Assembly (NCBI GenBank): GCA_963573385.1
Contig: CAUYLG010038496.1
Span: 1 to 64,000 of the forward strand
DNA length: 64,000 nucleotides
Source: Cacajao melanocephalus
Lineage: Eukaryota > Chordata > Mammalia > Primates > Pitheciidae
Reading direction: 5' to 3'
Part shown: positions 1 to 19,231 of the stretch, piece by piece
Position numbering within the stretch: position 1 is the first letter of the stretch
Layout of the letters: each line of letters begins with the position of its first letter
The notes under the pieces: generated by a model
What the model was told of the DNA's origin: nothing
What the model saw: only the letters and a program-made list of their open reading frames with translations
Databases searched by the model: none
Made by a program: the position numbers and the translations under genes

Positions 1-137
1 TGGGAAGAAAAGCCAGATATAGGTGAAGGGGAGGAAAGCAGCAAATCACACTGCCACGTGTGTACCTATGCAACAATCTTGCATGTTCTTCACATGTACC
101 CCAAAACATAAAATACAATAAAAATTAAAAAAAAAAA
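1..137 (+). mobile_element. L1 3' end with A tail
   Basis: The stretch carries the familiar L1 3' UTR ending (tgtacctatgcaacaatctt, then acatgtaccccaaaac and an A-rich tail at about 126-138). It is the tail of a primate-age L1 whose body lies outside the window. Confidence 0.85.
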
Positions 138-1734
<1,597 letters not shown>

Positions 1735-2020
1735 GGCCAGTTGTGGTGGCGCACATCTGTAACCTTAGCATTCTTGAAGCCAGAAGTTTGAGACCAGCCT
1801 GAGCAACAAAGTGAGACCCAGTCTCCACAAAATTAAAAAAAAAAAAAAAAAAAAAGCCAGGCGTGGTGGTACACACTTGTAGGCCCAGCTACTCGGGAGG
1901 CTGAGGTGGGAAGATGTCCTGAGCCCAGGAGTTCAAGGCTGCAGTGAGCTGTGACATCATCACTGCACTCCAGCCTGCAGGATAGAATGAGACCTTGTCT
2001 AAAAAACACAAAAGCAAGCA
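1735..2020 (+). mobile_element. Alu, old
   Basis: Dimeric Alu with many substitutions and a long middle A tract at about 1835-1855. Divergence suggests an old (AluJ-like) copy. Confidence 0.9.
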
Positions 2021-2124
2021 GTAAAGGAAAAACAAATGAACAAAACCCTTATCGAGAATTACATTAAATTTGAAAGGACTGAACACTTCAATTAAAAGAC
2101 TGTCAGATAGGGTGAAAAAATCCA

Positions 2125-2440
2125 GGCTGGGTGTGGTGGCTCTTGCCTGTAACCCCAGCACGTTAGGAGGTTGACAGGCAGACTGCTTGGGTCCAGGAGT
2201 TCGAGACCAGCCTGGGCAACATGGGGAGACCTTGTCTCTACAAAAAAAAGATAAAAATACAAAAAAATTTGCCGGGCATGGTGTCATGCACCTATGGTCC
2301 CAGCTACTTGGGAGGCTGAAGTGGGACAATCACCTGAGCCCTGGAGGCCAAGGCTGCAGTGAGCCTAAATCACAACACTGCACTCCAGCCTGAGTGACAG
2401 AGTGAGAACCTGTCTCAAAAAGAGTAACAATAATTAAAAT
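2125..2440 (+). mobile_element. Alu, old
   Basis: Starts 'aggctgggtgtggtggctc' and ends in 'ctgtctcaaaaagagtaaca'. It is a diverged dimer interrupting the L1. Confidence 0.9.
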
Positions 2441-2469
2441 TTTTAAAAAACAAAATGCCTGTTACTCCC

Positions 2470-2556
2470 TCCACAGTCTCCCAAGTAGCTGGAACTACAG
2501 GTGTGTGCCACCACGTCTGGTTAATTTTTTTTTTTTAATTTTGTGGAGACTGGGTC
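2470..2556 (-). mobile_element. Alu left-arm fragment
   Basis: A short antisense Alu piece with 'tctcccaagtagctggaact', 'ccaccacgtctggttaat' and a T run. It is truncated on both sides. Confidence 0.75.
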
Positions 2557-3301
2557 TTAAGTCTTTACAAAAAACACTTTAGATTCAAAGACACGAGTGG
2601 GTAAAAGTATAAAAAGATCATCTACTATTCAAACAGTAACCATAAAAGTTGGAGTGGCTATATTAATATCAAAATACATATATAAAGATAAATGTCAGAC
2701 AAGGGAAACATTTATTATGCTAAAAGAATCAGTTTGTCAGGAAGCCATAACAATTATAAATGTAACATGTTTAACAACAGAGCCCCAAAATACATAAAGG
2801 AAAAAATCAACAGAATAAAAAGGAGAAATAGAAAATTCAACAATAACAGTTCCAGATCTGGATCAATAACTTAAACTTCCACCCTAAAAAACCAGAGAAG
2901 AAAAAAGAATAAACTAAACCCAAAGCAAGCAGAATAAAGGAAAACATAAAGGTCAGAGTGGAAACTAATGAAAGAGAAAACAATAAACAGAGAAAAGTCA
3001 ATAAAAAACAAAATTTAGCTCTTCGAACAAAATTAATAAAATTGACAAGAAGAAAAAGAGAGAAAACACAAATTTCCAAAATCAGGAATCAAAGAGGGGA
3101 TATTGCTAGTGACTTTACCAAGATTAAAAAGATTATAAAGAAATATTATGAGTAACTTTATGCCAACAAATTAGACTACTTAGGTAAAATGAACACATTC
3201 CTAGAAAGACACAATTTTACCAAAACTGACTTCAGAAGAAACGTACAATCCAAATAGAACTATAACAAGTAAATAAATTAGTCACTAAAAAGCTTCCCAC
3301 A

Positions 3302-3600
3302 GGCCAGGTATGGTGGCTTACACCTGTAATCCCAGCACTTTGGGAGCCCAAGGAGGGCGGACCATGAGATCAGGAGTTCGAGACCACCCTGGCCAACATG
3401 GTGAAAACCTGTCTCTACTAAAAATACAAAAATTAGCCAGGCGCAGTGGCGGGTGCCTGTAATCCCAGCTACTCGGGAGGCTGAAGCAGAAGAATCACTT
3501 GAACCCAGGAGGTGGAGGTTGCTGTGAGCTGAGATTGTGCCACTGTTCTCCAGACTGGATGACAGAGCAAGACTCAGTCTTGAAAACAAAAGAAAAAAGA
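3302..3600 (+). mobile_element. Alu (first of a direct tandem pair)
   Basis: Full-length dimer whose A-rich tail (aaaacaaaagaaaaaaga) runs straight into the next Alu. Confidence 0.95.
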
Positions 3601-3910
<310 letters not shown>

Positions 3911-4075
3911 ATTGGTCTTCTCAAACTCTTTTAGAAAACAGAAGACACACTTTCGAACTCATTCTGTAAGGCCAGTATTATCCTGATACCAAAGCCAAAG
4001 ACATCACAAGAAAACTACCGGCCAGTATCCCTCGTGAACGTTAGATGCAAAAATTCTTAGCAAATATTAACTAAC

Positions 4076-4545
4076 TGGGCCAGTTGCAGTGGTGTGTATG
4101 TAGTCCCAGCTGCTTGGGCAGCTGAGGCAGCAGGACTGTTTGAACCCAGGATTTTGAGGCTGTGGTATGCCGTGAGCATATCTTTATTTTATTTTATTTA
4201 AGACAGAGTTTTACTCTTGTTGCCCAGGCTAGAGTGCAATGGTGTGATCTTGGCTCACTGCATCCTCCGCCTCCCAGGTTCAAGCAATTCTCCTGTCAGC
4301 CTCCCGAGTAGCTGGGATTATAGGCATGTACCACCACACCTGGCTAATTTTGTTTTTTTTAGTAGAGACAGGGTTTCTCCATGTTGGTCAGGCTGGTCTC
4401 GAACTCCTGATCTCAGGTGTTCCACCCTCCTCAGCCTCCCAAAGTGCTGGGATTACAGGCATGAGCCACTGCGTCTGGCCTGAGCACATCTTTAAATAGT
4501 CATTGCACTCCAGCCTGGGCAAGATGGCTAGACTCCAGCTCTTAA
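4076..4545 (+). mobile_element. Old Alu fragment split by a younger Alu
   Basis: The outer element occupies 4076-4186 and 4481-4545. Its right-arm text ('gcagctgaggcagcaggact', later 'cactccagcctgggcaag') continues across the inner Alu at 4187-4480. Confidence 0.85.
4187..4480 (-). mobile_element. Alu inserted inside another Alu
   Basis: Full antisense Alu. The 14-bp duplication TGAGCAYATCTTTA flanks it at 4173-4186 and 4481-4494, with one mismatch. Confidence 0.95.
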
Positions 4546-4577
4546 AAAACAAAAGAATTAGCAAACTGAATCCAGCA

Positions 4578-4603
4578 ACACACACACACACACACACGCA
4601 CAA
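4578..4603. repeat. (CA)n microsatellite
   Basis: About ten CA units followed by one CG-interrupted unit. Confidence 0.9.
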
Positions 4604-4894
4604 TTTTTTTTGAGACAGGATTCTCACTCTGTCACCCAGGCTGGAGTGCAGTGACATGATCATAGCTCACTGCAACCTCTGCTCCCTGGTTGAAGTGATC
4701 CTCCCACTTCAGCCTCCCGAGTAGCTGAGATTACAGGTGCGCACCACCACACCCAGCTAATTTTTGTATTTTTCAGTAGAGATGGTGTTTCACCATGTTG
4801 GTCAGGCTGGTCTTGAACTAATGACCTCAAGTGATCCACCCATCTTGGCCTCCTAAAGTGCTGGGATTACAGGCATGAGCCACTGTGCCTGGCT
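4604..4894 (-). mobile_element. Alu
   Basis: Antisense full-length Alu from 'ttttttttgagacaggattc' to 'gccactgtgcctggct'. Confidence 0.95.
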
Positions 4895-4895
4895 T

Positions 4896-5034
4896 AGCTA
4901 TACATATATATATATGTATATATATATATACACACACACATATATACACATATATATACACACACATACACATATATACGTATGCATATATACATATATA
5001 CACATACATAATATACACATGCATATATACATAT
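4896..5034. repeat. Compound (TA)/(CA) microsatellite
   Basis: About 140 bp of alternating purine-pyrimidine sequence made of TA, CA and CATATA units with a few breaks. Confidence 0.95.
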
Positions 5035-5372
5035 TTCTTTAAAAAAACAGGATTCATATGTAGAATGTATGATTACATAGGTATATATGTGCCATGGTGG
5101 TTTGCTGCATCTATTGACCTGTCCTTTAAATTCCCTCCTCTTGTCCCCCTCAGCCCCAACCCCAACAGGCCCTGGTGTTTGTCATTCCCCTGGGTCCATG
5201 TGCTCTCATTGTTCAACTCTCACTTATGAGTGAGAACATGCAGTGTTGTTTGGTTTTCTGTTCCTGTGTTAGTTTGCTGAGGGTGATGGCTTCCAGCTTC
5301 ATCCATGTCACTGCAAAGGACATTATCTCATTCCTTTTTATGGTTGCATAGTATTCCATGCAACATATATGT
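5035..5372 (-). mobile_element. L1 3' region, opposite strand
   Basis: Reverse-complement L1 3' text: 'gtgccatggtggtttgctgc', 'caacaggccctggtgtttgt', 'cttatgagtgagaacatgca', 'cttccagcttcatccatgtc', 'gcatagtattccatg'. It is nested in the opposite-strand L1 carcass. Confidence 0.9.
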
Positions 5373-5379
5373 ATTTTTA

Positions 5380-6137
<758 letters not shown>

Positions 6138-6495
6138 AAAATTAGCCAGGTGTGGTGGCACACACCTGTGGTCCTAGCTACTCAGGAGGCTAAAGTGGGA
6201 GGATTACTTGAGCCAGGGATGTTGAGCCTGTGGTGAGCCATGATTGCACCACTGCATTCCACCCAAGAGACCCTGTCTCAAAAGGAAAAAGTATACACCA
6301 TAGGTAGGTGAGATTTGTCCCAAGAGTGCAAAGTTAGTTTAACACCCAAAAATCAATTAATGTAGCACACCATCTTAATAGAGTAAAAGATAAAAATCAC
6401 ATGACCCTCTCAGTAGATGCATAAAAAGCATTTGGAAATACAATACCCATTCCAGATAAAAATTATCAATAAACTATGAATAGAAAGAAATTTCC

Positions 6496-6780
6496 AGCTG
6501 GCACAGTAGCTCATGCCTGTAATCCTAGCAGGCATGAGGGAGGCTGAGGCAGGCGGATCACTTGAGGTCAGGAGTTTGAAACCAGCCTGGCCAACATGGT
6601 GAAACAAAAAAATTAGAGTGTGGTGGCACACACCTGTAATCTCAGCTGCTTGTGAGGCTGAGGCAGGAGAATCACTTGAACCCAGGAGGCGGAGGATGCA
6701 GTGAGCCAAGATCACCCACTGTACTCCAGCCTGGGCAACAGAGTGAGACTCTATCTCAAAAATAAATAAAAACAAAAATA
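6496..6780 (+). mobile_element. Alu with small internal deletion
   Basis: Dimeric Alu in which 'ggtgaaac' runs straight into 'aaaaaaattagagtgtgg', so about 20 bases of the mid region are lost. Confidence 0.9.
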
Positions 6781-7401
6781 CAGTTCCACAACCTGAGAAA
6801 GGGCGTCTATGAAAAACCTCAAGTAACTTCATGTTTAATGGTGAAAGACTGAATGCTTTTCTCCCTAAGATGGAACCAGGCAAAATGTCTGCTCTTGCTG
6901 CTTCTCAGCATTGCGGTAGAGGAGCTGGCCAATGCAGTGGGCTACATGAAAATTAAAGGTTTATAGATTGGAAAGAAAAGATTCAAACTCATTACTCACA
7001 AATGGCATGATCCTATATGAGGAATCCATTTTTAAAAACTACAACTAATCAATGCATTCAGCAAAGTCACAGGCTACAAGATTAATTTAAAAACTCAATA
7101 ACAGTATTTTATACACTAGCAAGAAGAAATCTAAAAGTGAAATTAAGAAAATAATTTCATGGACAATAGCATCAAAAACAAAATACATAGGAATAACTTT
7201 ACAAAAGAAATATAGACATGTACCCTGAACTTATAAAACACTGCTGAGAAAGATGAAGTGAAAAACAAATGAAAAGATATTCCATGTTCATGGATGAGAA
7301 GACTCAGTGTTGCCAGGATGGTGGTTTTCCCCCATTCATGTATAATGTCAATGTAATCCTCATCAAAATTCCAGCAAATATTTTTCCAGAGATTAACAAA
7401 T

Positions 7402-8089
<688 letters not shown>

Positions 8090-8360
8090 ATGTATCCTAA
8101 AATTTATATGGAAATGCAAAGGACCCAGAATACTCAAAACAATTTTGATAAAAATTTGGAAGACTTAAACTACCTGATTTCAACATGTTCACAAATATAA
8201 ACGCAAGCAAATAGAATGGAACATAATTGAGAGTCTAGAAATAAATCCTAACATTTAGAGTCAACTGATTTTCCACAAAGGAGTCAAGACAATTCAATGG
8301 CGAAAAGGATACCCTTTTCAGCAAATGGTGCCAAGACATTCAACTATCCAGGCACAAAGG

Positions 8361-8422
8361 GGTGTGTGTGTGTGGGTGTATGTGTGTGCACGTGTGCATG
8401 TGTGTGTGTGTGTGTGTGTGTG
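8361..8422. repeat. (TG)n microsatellite
   Basis: Imperfect TG repeat of about 60 bp, joined to the T tail of the following antisense Alu. Confidence 0.9.
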
Positions 8423-8703
8423 TTTTGAGACAGAGTCTTGTTCTGTCACCCAGACCCAGGCTGGAGTGCGGTGGCATGATCTTGACTCACTGCAACCTCT
8501 ACTTCCCAGATTCAAGTGATTCTCCTGCCTCAGCCACCTGAGTAGCTGGGATTACAGACACCTGCCACCATGACCAGCTAATTTTTGTATTTTTAGTAGA
8601 GATGGGGTTTGGTCAGCCTGGTCTCAAACTCCTGACTTCATGATCCGCCTGCCTCAGCTTCCCAAAGTGCTGGGATTACAGGCATAAGCCACTGTGCCCA
8701 GCC
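8423..8703 (-). mobile_element. Alu
   Basis: Antisense Alu from 'ttttgagacagagtcttgtt' to 'gccactgtgcccagcc'. It carries a short duplication 'cccagacccagg'. Confidence 0.95.
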
Positions 8704-9809
8704 ACAAAGTTATATTTTTAGACTTACACATGGACAACAATTTACTCAAAATATATTACAGACTTAAATATATAAGCTATAACTATAAAACATACACAAG
8801 AAGACAAGTAGCAAAAAATTGTGACCTTGGATTAGGCAAAGATTTCTTAGATATGACATCATCCATAAAAGAAAAAAGAAATTGATAAATTAGGCTTCAT
8901 CAAAATTAAAACCTTTTGTGCTTCCGAAGACACCATGAAGAAAATGAAGACAAGCCACAGACTGGGAGAAAATATTTGCAGACCATATATCTGATAGAGG
9001 ACTTGAATCCAGGATATATAAAGAATCCTTACAAGGCAACTCAATTTAGATTAGACCAGAAGATGTGAATAGATGTTTCACCAAAGAAGACAGATACATG
9101 AATAATGAACACATGAAAAGATGTTCACTATCATTCGTCAATAGGGAAACAAAGCCACCACGGGAGTCCACTACTTGCCAGAAAGGCTGTAATTGGAAGA
9201 CAGACAGTAACAAGTGTCAGTGGGGATGTGGAGAAGCCAGAGCCGCACATTGCTGGCGTGAATGTAAAGTGACACAGGCACTTTGGAAAACAGTCGAGCA
9301 ACTTCTTAAAAAGCTAAACATAAGCTTTCATACTCAGCAATCCCATGCCTAGGTATCTGCCCAAGGGAAATGAAAACATGTCTTACAAAGACTTGTGATT
9401 GCTCGTATCAGCTTCATACACAATAGCCCAAGTCTGGAAGCAATCAGAGTGTTCCTCAGTCAGCAAGTGGATGGAGGAAATGTGGTATATCCACTCGGCG
9501 GAAGGCTAGTCAGCCATCAAAAGGAATAAGCTACTGATATATGCTAGAACAGAGACATAAACCTCATGCCAAGCGAAAGAAGCCAGATACAAACACTCCA
9601 GATGGTACCATTCTTTTTCAATGAAATGTTCAGAAAGGAAGGCAAATTTATAGCTACAGAAAGCAGATAAGGTTATACCTGGGGCTGGGAGCAGGGAGTT
9701 CCAGCAAAGCCAGAGGCACTTGTGGAGTGATGAGAGTGTCCTAAACATGGGCGTGTTGGTGGCAGCACAGCTCCACAGATGTAGTAAAAACCACGGGAGT
9801 GGACATTTA

Positions 9810-10163
<354 letters not shown>

Positions 10164-10379
10164 CCACCACCACCATACAGGCTAGGGGCTACATGGACCT
10201 TACCAGCGACACCCAGCAGCCTGCCCTCCTGCTCTGCAGCTACTTCCACGAAAGCCCCTCTCCCCCTCACATCCCAGCTGCTCTAGCTGCTTGCCAGTTT
10301 CTCTTAGGCTCCAGCCTGGCTGGTTTGGTGATCATCCTCCTGTCTGTCATCGCACGGGACCCAGCCCCTCCTTAGGATC

Positions 10380-10600
10380 AGCAGCTGCGGCCATCAGCTT
10401 TTTAAAAGGGATCCACCCGGCGCTGAGTTGCTCCTGTTCATTGCCGCGAGCTCTCGCATAGGAGTAATGAAGTTTAAGCTTCTCTTCAGCAGCTAAGCAC
10501 AGAAATTGACCCTGGCACCTTGCTAAGCTAATCGAGTTAGAAAACGAATCCTTTAGGAGCAAATTCACTGCAACAGCCGTGTCTATGACCCATTTTATTA
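10380..10600. promoter_or_regulatory. Candidate conserved non-coding element
   Basis: A unique stretch with no decayed-repeat look. It contains TAAT-type cores ('agctaatcgag', 'ggagtaatgaag') and GC-containing words unusual for neutral intergenic DNA ('tcattgccgcgagctctcgc'). Conservation is a guess from texture only. Confidence 0.25.
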
Positions 10601-11559
10601 GGACCTTTTCTCAAAATCTGCTCTGGGCTGCCACCCTGAGATCTTGTCCAACCAAGCCCCACTTAGCCTGTGTCTGAGGCGGCCTGGCAGCATGCTGTGG
10701 AGGGTGAGGGCTTCCGGTCACCTGGGAGCAACCTTGGCCGTACGTGTCCAAGGCTTGGGTCCTGCCATCTATTTCTGTGACTTCAGGTCCCAGCAGAGCT
10801 CTGATTCAAGCCACAGCCCTGGTCCAGGCCCAGGCTGCGTTTATGACTCAGCATCCAATAGACACATAAACAAGATCTCATCACAGATATCCCCCTCCTG
10901 GTCCAGACACTGGCTGAAGAGGGAAACTGGAGCTTGGCCCTCAAGGAGCTGCACAGAGCCACTGCTAGCCGTGAGGGAACTTGTCAGCTAGCCCTCCTCT
11001 CACCTGCACAGGCTCAAACCAACCAGGAGCAGGGCTCCCGAGAGGCGAGCTTTGTGCAAATGCCTGGGGTGGGGTGGGGTTCCTGGCCACCAACCCCTGT
11101 ATGTGGCGCTGCCTGGAGGGAAGGTTCCGGACTCTGCCCAGTAGGAGTGGCGCCACTGTGGCTCACACGGCTTTGCATTATCTGTTGCAGATACATGTCC
11201 ACTACTTTATACACTATTTGAAAGTTAAATGCCCCAAATCACTTTCAGGCACATGCAGAAATGCAATTTTAGGAGGCAGCAACTACTCAACTCTGGCAAT
11301 GCATCTAAACTCTACTCTCAAATATCTGCATATTAAACTACCAAGGACAGAGAAGCTTTCAAAGGGAGAAGATCAAAGTGCTGTCATCTTTTAATTTAAT
11401 CCTTTTGTTGCATCAATGGTCTTAAGAGGGATGAGAGAGATCAAAATAAAAATGGAAACAAACTATATCTTTGTGGCTGTTGTGTTTTAGTCTTTTTTTT
11501 CTCAATTTGGGCCACAAAATAGGTCAGCTCCATTACTGATCAGCCTTCCCACAAATATT

Positions 11560-11960
11560 TAAAACAAATTGAATTGCACACCCAATACCCATCACAATTA
11601 CACCAGGCACAATAACTAAATTAGCAATTCAACAAAATAATTGGAAATGCGATTCTCTCTATTCCACCAGTCTCCCTCGAGGGTTGAGCGGATCTATGGG
11701 GGAAAGCTCAGCTTTCCTAATTCTGCAGCTAATTAGAGACACACTTGTAAATGAAGTTGTTTGTCTTAAAGTTGAAATTCTCTTCTGGGGGTGGGGGAGA
11801 GGCAAGGAGAGATGAGAAAGTCCTTCTGCTCGGGAGCAAGTATGTATAAACAGGTATAAAAACCCATGCCTGGGACCTAATTAGCAGCCATATCCGCAAT
11901 TCATAAAGCATCACTATTTTACCATCACTTATCTGGTAACGAACGACTTTGGAAGAGCCA
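11560..11960. promoter_or_regulatory. Cluster of homeodomain-type motifs (candidate enhancer)
   Basis: Within 400 bp there are AAATTAGC (11,618-11,625), ATAATTGG (11,637-11,644), TAATTAG (11,730-11,736) and a second TAATTAG (11,878-11,884). A GATA-type CTTATCT follows (11,928-11,934). TAATTA/G cores bind LIM- and other homeodomain factors. In human the next gene beyond the AATF promoter is LHX1, a LIM-homeodomain gene. Such motifs also arise by chance in AT-rich DNA, so this remains a hypothesis. Confidence 0.3.
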
Positions 11961-12695
11961 GCCTGGCGGACAGCCTCGCAGATAAAGCGGCGCACATTTC
12001 TGATGGCACTTGAGACCAGTCACTGTGACTGCTGTTTTGGGAGGCGGCGGGAGGGCCAGCATAGCAGGAGCAGTCAGTGGTGGCCAGTGTGTGTTGCCAG
12101 CTCCCATGTGCCCTCCCCCCACCGTTTGGGCCAGGAAAACCAAAGGCTCACCCTAAAAAGAAGCAAGGCAGAGGATTCCCCCAGCCAGCAGACCCATCCC
12201 TCCTGTGGACCATGTCAGCAGCTGGACTTGCGCCCCGCTGGCTCAGACCACCCCACCAGCCAGAGTTGCAAATCTACCTCGGCCCACTTGCTCAGGCTAC
12301 TCTTGGAGAAAGCAATCTGGAGGTTTCAATTAGGCTGTCCTTGGCCTCTTTTTGTGCCTTCAGGAAGGAAAATCTCTGTTTAATTATATACCTGAGAACT
12401 AGGACTTAAGTCTGGCCCCCCTCATCCTTCTCCTGGAGGATGGAGATGTGACCTTAAAATGCAAACTCTCCCCAGGGCTCCAGAGGCCTAGGGAGCCTGT
12501 CACAGGGGGTAACTTCCCAGGCCAGGCCCCTCTCCCTGCCCTACCTGGCAGGAGCCTCCCAGACACACACACCTGGGGCCCGAGCACTCCTTGGAACAAA
12601 GCCCCAAACTTACCAGCAAGGTGAGTGGATGAAATGGTGGCCCCGCAGCCCAGGGAAGCCTCCAATTCCAAGATCCTCGTGGAACATCACAGCAC

Positions 12696-12727
12696 GGGGG
12701 CGGGGGGGGGGGTGGTGGTGCGGAGGG
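12696..12727 (+). repeat. G-run tract
   Basis: GGGGG-C-G(10) followed by TGGTGGTG and GGAGGG. The run satisfies a G-quadruplex pattern on the plus strand. Confidence 0.7.
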
Positions 12728-15009
12728 ACAGGAGCCTGCGGAAATGCTGATAAGTGAATTCAAAGCACCTACTCCTCTCTGCTTATCTCCTCAAACAATA
12801 TGAACTCAGAGTTATCACATTTAAAGTGCTCCGTATTCGCCTTACATTTAGCTCTTAAAACCAAGTGCACTGTGCTACAACTTTAAAGGACACGAGAGTC
12901 AAACTGGAAAATAATTTTATGGCATCAGGGAGTCAGCCCCCAGCCCAGTCCCTCAGGAGGAGAGGAGACTGAGTCAGCTTCCCGGGCTCCCAGGACCACC
13001 CTGGACACCGAGGCAGAAGACCACCTCTTCCCTACGCCCTTCACTTACCCCAGGTCTCAGGGCCAAGAAATCGGTGGAGACAGGGTATACCACCAGCCCG
13101 CGCTCAGGTCTAGATCAAGACCTTTCACCCAGCCTACCGAGGCGGGCACAGGTGGGTGAAGACACCGAGCCCCTCAGCCCTGGAACAGCTGGAGCTCCTG
13201 CCACCCCACCTGCTGACCATTTGCCTCATCTTTAATTTTGGCACTTGCTGTGCCTTGCGAAAAGTTGGAAAATACTCATACAGATCTGAACTGCCCCATA
13301 CATTAGTTGCTAGCCATGCTGTGAGTGCACATGTGGCTGGGGGCTACCACGTAGGATAGCACAGAATGGCCGGATTACCTTCCCATCACCCTAGAAAGTT
13401 CTATTGGACACCTCTGGTCTAGATGCTCCAGGCCACTCCTAGAGTTAGAACAGCAACTCCTGGAACCCCCAGGCCAGGGGAGAGAAGAAGGTGCTGGCCA
13501 CGTGAGCAAAGGAACGCAAACTTGGAGCCACACTTGTGGGGAAAGGCAGAAACTGCAGAGCAGCAGGCTAATTGCTTTGCGCTGGGTATTAGCACACCTG
13601 CATCCTAATGCACCCAGGGAGGCACCTCTCAGAGCCAGACTTTGAAGCCCCAGGATGTAAGGGCCCTTGAGCACCAGGGCTCCTGCCCTCCCACCAGGCT
13701 GCTTTTTCCCAGAACCTTGGAAAAGTGATGCTAAGTGTGAAAATGGCTCCAGAGCATGAGCTTCCAGGAGTTCCAGCCAAGATTAAGAGGGAACTGCAGT
13801 GGGGGCAGCGGGTTTTGATGAGACCCCAGTCTACAGACCCTACAGAAGAGGAGGGCAGCAGAAATTACCGAGAGCCTGGGTCACCTGCCGAAAGAGCCCC
13901 TTGCTAAGCCTCAACTAGTGCCTGTCACACAGTCGGAGGTCAAGAAATACCTGAAGGAATGAACTTGAACAGCATTCTCATACTGCACTAAACCCAAGTC
14001 TGCGACGCTGCTTTTACTTAGAAACAGCAGCTTCAGAATGGGAAAGTCCTGAGCAGCCATGAGCTGACCCTCAGATCACTAATGAGGACCTCGAGGGAAG
14101 CAATTTTCTCAAGGTCAGACCCCAGCAGATTTGATTTCTAGTCCAGGATTCTCTCCATGACTCCAGCCTTCATTCGTGTGTGTCCTCTACTCAAAACATC
14201 ATACCAGCCCACGCCAGCACTAGCGATGCGTTCCTAAGTCCCTCTTAGAACCTGGTAGTAAGGGACCGGCAGATCGCAGAAAAGAGGAGCAGCCATCCGC
14301 CGGTGCCAGGAACCTGCACACGTGGAGCTCATTTCCAATCCAGTCGTAAAGAGGCAGATAGGGCGGGAGAGGCAGGCAGGATCCTTCATGTGTTACCATC
14401 AGGTTGTCTATTGGGATCCTTGTATATTTTTTATACCCTATCAGTGATGTGCAACTGTTGCTTTTTTTTTTTCCACATTCTTTAAAATTTTCCTTTCCTG
14501 AGAATGTGGCATCCTTGACCTCAACAAATGAATTCCGAGAACCCGGAACCAGGGGAAATAAACCGAGTAAACTTCTCAGGAATATAAATGCAGCTGAGGC
14601 AATGATCCTATTGGCAGACCCCACAAGATGGGCAAGAAAGCACAGTAAAGGAAATCTATAGATCTACAAGAAAAACAAAAGTTAGATAAGGCGCAGTCAG
14701 GCTGCATTACGACCCCGCTCTCCTCCACACACGCAGAGCAGGTAACGAGGGTGCCATCGATAGACCTGCTGGACAAATTGAATCCACACCAAGTCAGCAG
14801 GGCCATGTGCAGCCTGGACTTGAGAGAATTAGTTAATGAACTTACCAAATCGCCGGCAATTATTTTTTAAATGTTATGAAGAAAGAGAAAGTAAGAAAAG
14901 AAAGAAAATGCAGTAAACTTAAAAAGAAAATGGTTTTCTTCATGAAGGAAAGCTTTAATTTCTAGCACAATGCCCCGATACACACACACATACATACATT
15001 GTATTATTA

Positions 15010-15312
15010 TTCTGTGAAACAGGGTCTCACTCTGTTGCTCAGGCTGAAGTGCAGTGGCTCGATCATAGCTCACTGCAGCCCTGACCTCCTGGGCTCAAGT
15101 GATCCTCCCACCTCAGCGTCCTGAAGAGCTGGGACTGTGGGTGCACACCACTAAACCTGGCTAATTTTTTTTCTATTTTTTGTACGGTGGGGGGTGGTGT
15201 CTTACTTTGTTGCCCCAGGCTGATCTCGAGGTTAAACTCCTGGGCTCAAGTAATCCTCCCACCTTGGCCTCCCAAAGTGTTGAGATTACAGGTATGAGCC
15301 ACTGTGCCCAGC
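15010..15312 (-). mobile_element. Alu, old
   Basis: Diverged antisense Alu (AluJ-like) preceded by a short CA/CATA run at 14,980-15,000. Confidence 0.92.
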
Positions 15313-15336
15313 TACATACATAAAAATTAAAAACAC

Positions 15337-17475
<2,139 letters not shown>

Positions 17476-17768
17476 GCCGGGCGTGGTGGCTCACGCCTGT
17501 AATCTTAGCACTTTGGGAGGCTGAGGTGGGCAGATCACTTGAGTTCGAGTTTAAGACCAGCCTGGACAGCATGAAAAAACCGCATCCGTACAAAAAAATA
17601 CAAAAATTAGCCAGCATGGTGGTGCATGCCTGTGGCCCCAGCGAATCAGGAGGCTGAGGTGGGAGGATCACGTTAGTCCAGAAGATCAAAGCTGCAGTGA
17701 GCTAAGACTGCACCACTGCACTACAGCCTGGGTGACAGATCAAGACCCTGTCTCAAAAATAAAACAAT
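17476..17768 (+). mobile_element. Alu
   Basis: Starts 'ggccgggcgtggtggctcac' and ends 'ctgtctcaaaaataaaacaa'. Confidence 0.95.
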
Positions 17769-19035
<1,267 letters not shown>

Positions 19036-19231
19036 ATTTATATTAAAACTCAACTGTGATGCAGATGATGTGTGGCGTGGGGCCTTGCTTCTGCGGTCCA
19101 GCCCAAAGGCACTGTGCAGCAGTCCCTGACACCAAGGCAATGATATGGAGGATTCCTGGGCACAAAAATCTGTCCCTTGATCTTGACATTTCCAAGCAAT
19201 ATCAAAACTCAACTTTGAAAGCAAGTAGTTA

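Larger units (their letters stand above)
10164..15009. other. Repeat-poor intergenic block
   Basis: No Alu or L1 is recognisable for 4.8 kb, in strong contrast to the preceding 10 kb. The DNA mixes GC-moderate stretches (10,180-11,200; 12,000-13,900) with AT-rich ones. I see no exon with convincing splice sites and coding frame. The open frames here are short and overlap on both strands. Candidate regulatory subregions are listed separately. Unrecognised ancient repeats may exist. Confidence 0.6.

Noticed and set aside
4896..5034. CRISPR-like regular repeats
   Set aside because: Simple TA/CA microsatellite without spacers, in a primate genome.
11949..12763. Overlapping open frames (144, 110, 90 and 87 codons) as a possible gene beyond AATF
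   Set aside because: Frames overlap on both strands, as expected in GC-moderate DNA. No exon-intron structure or recognisable protein.
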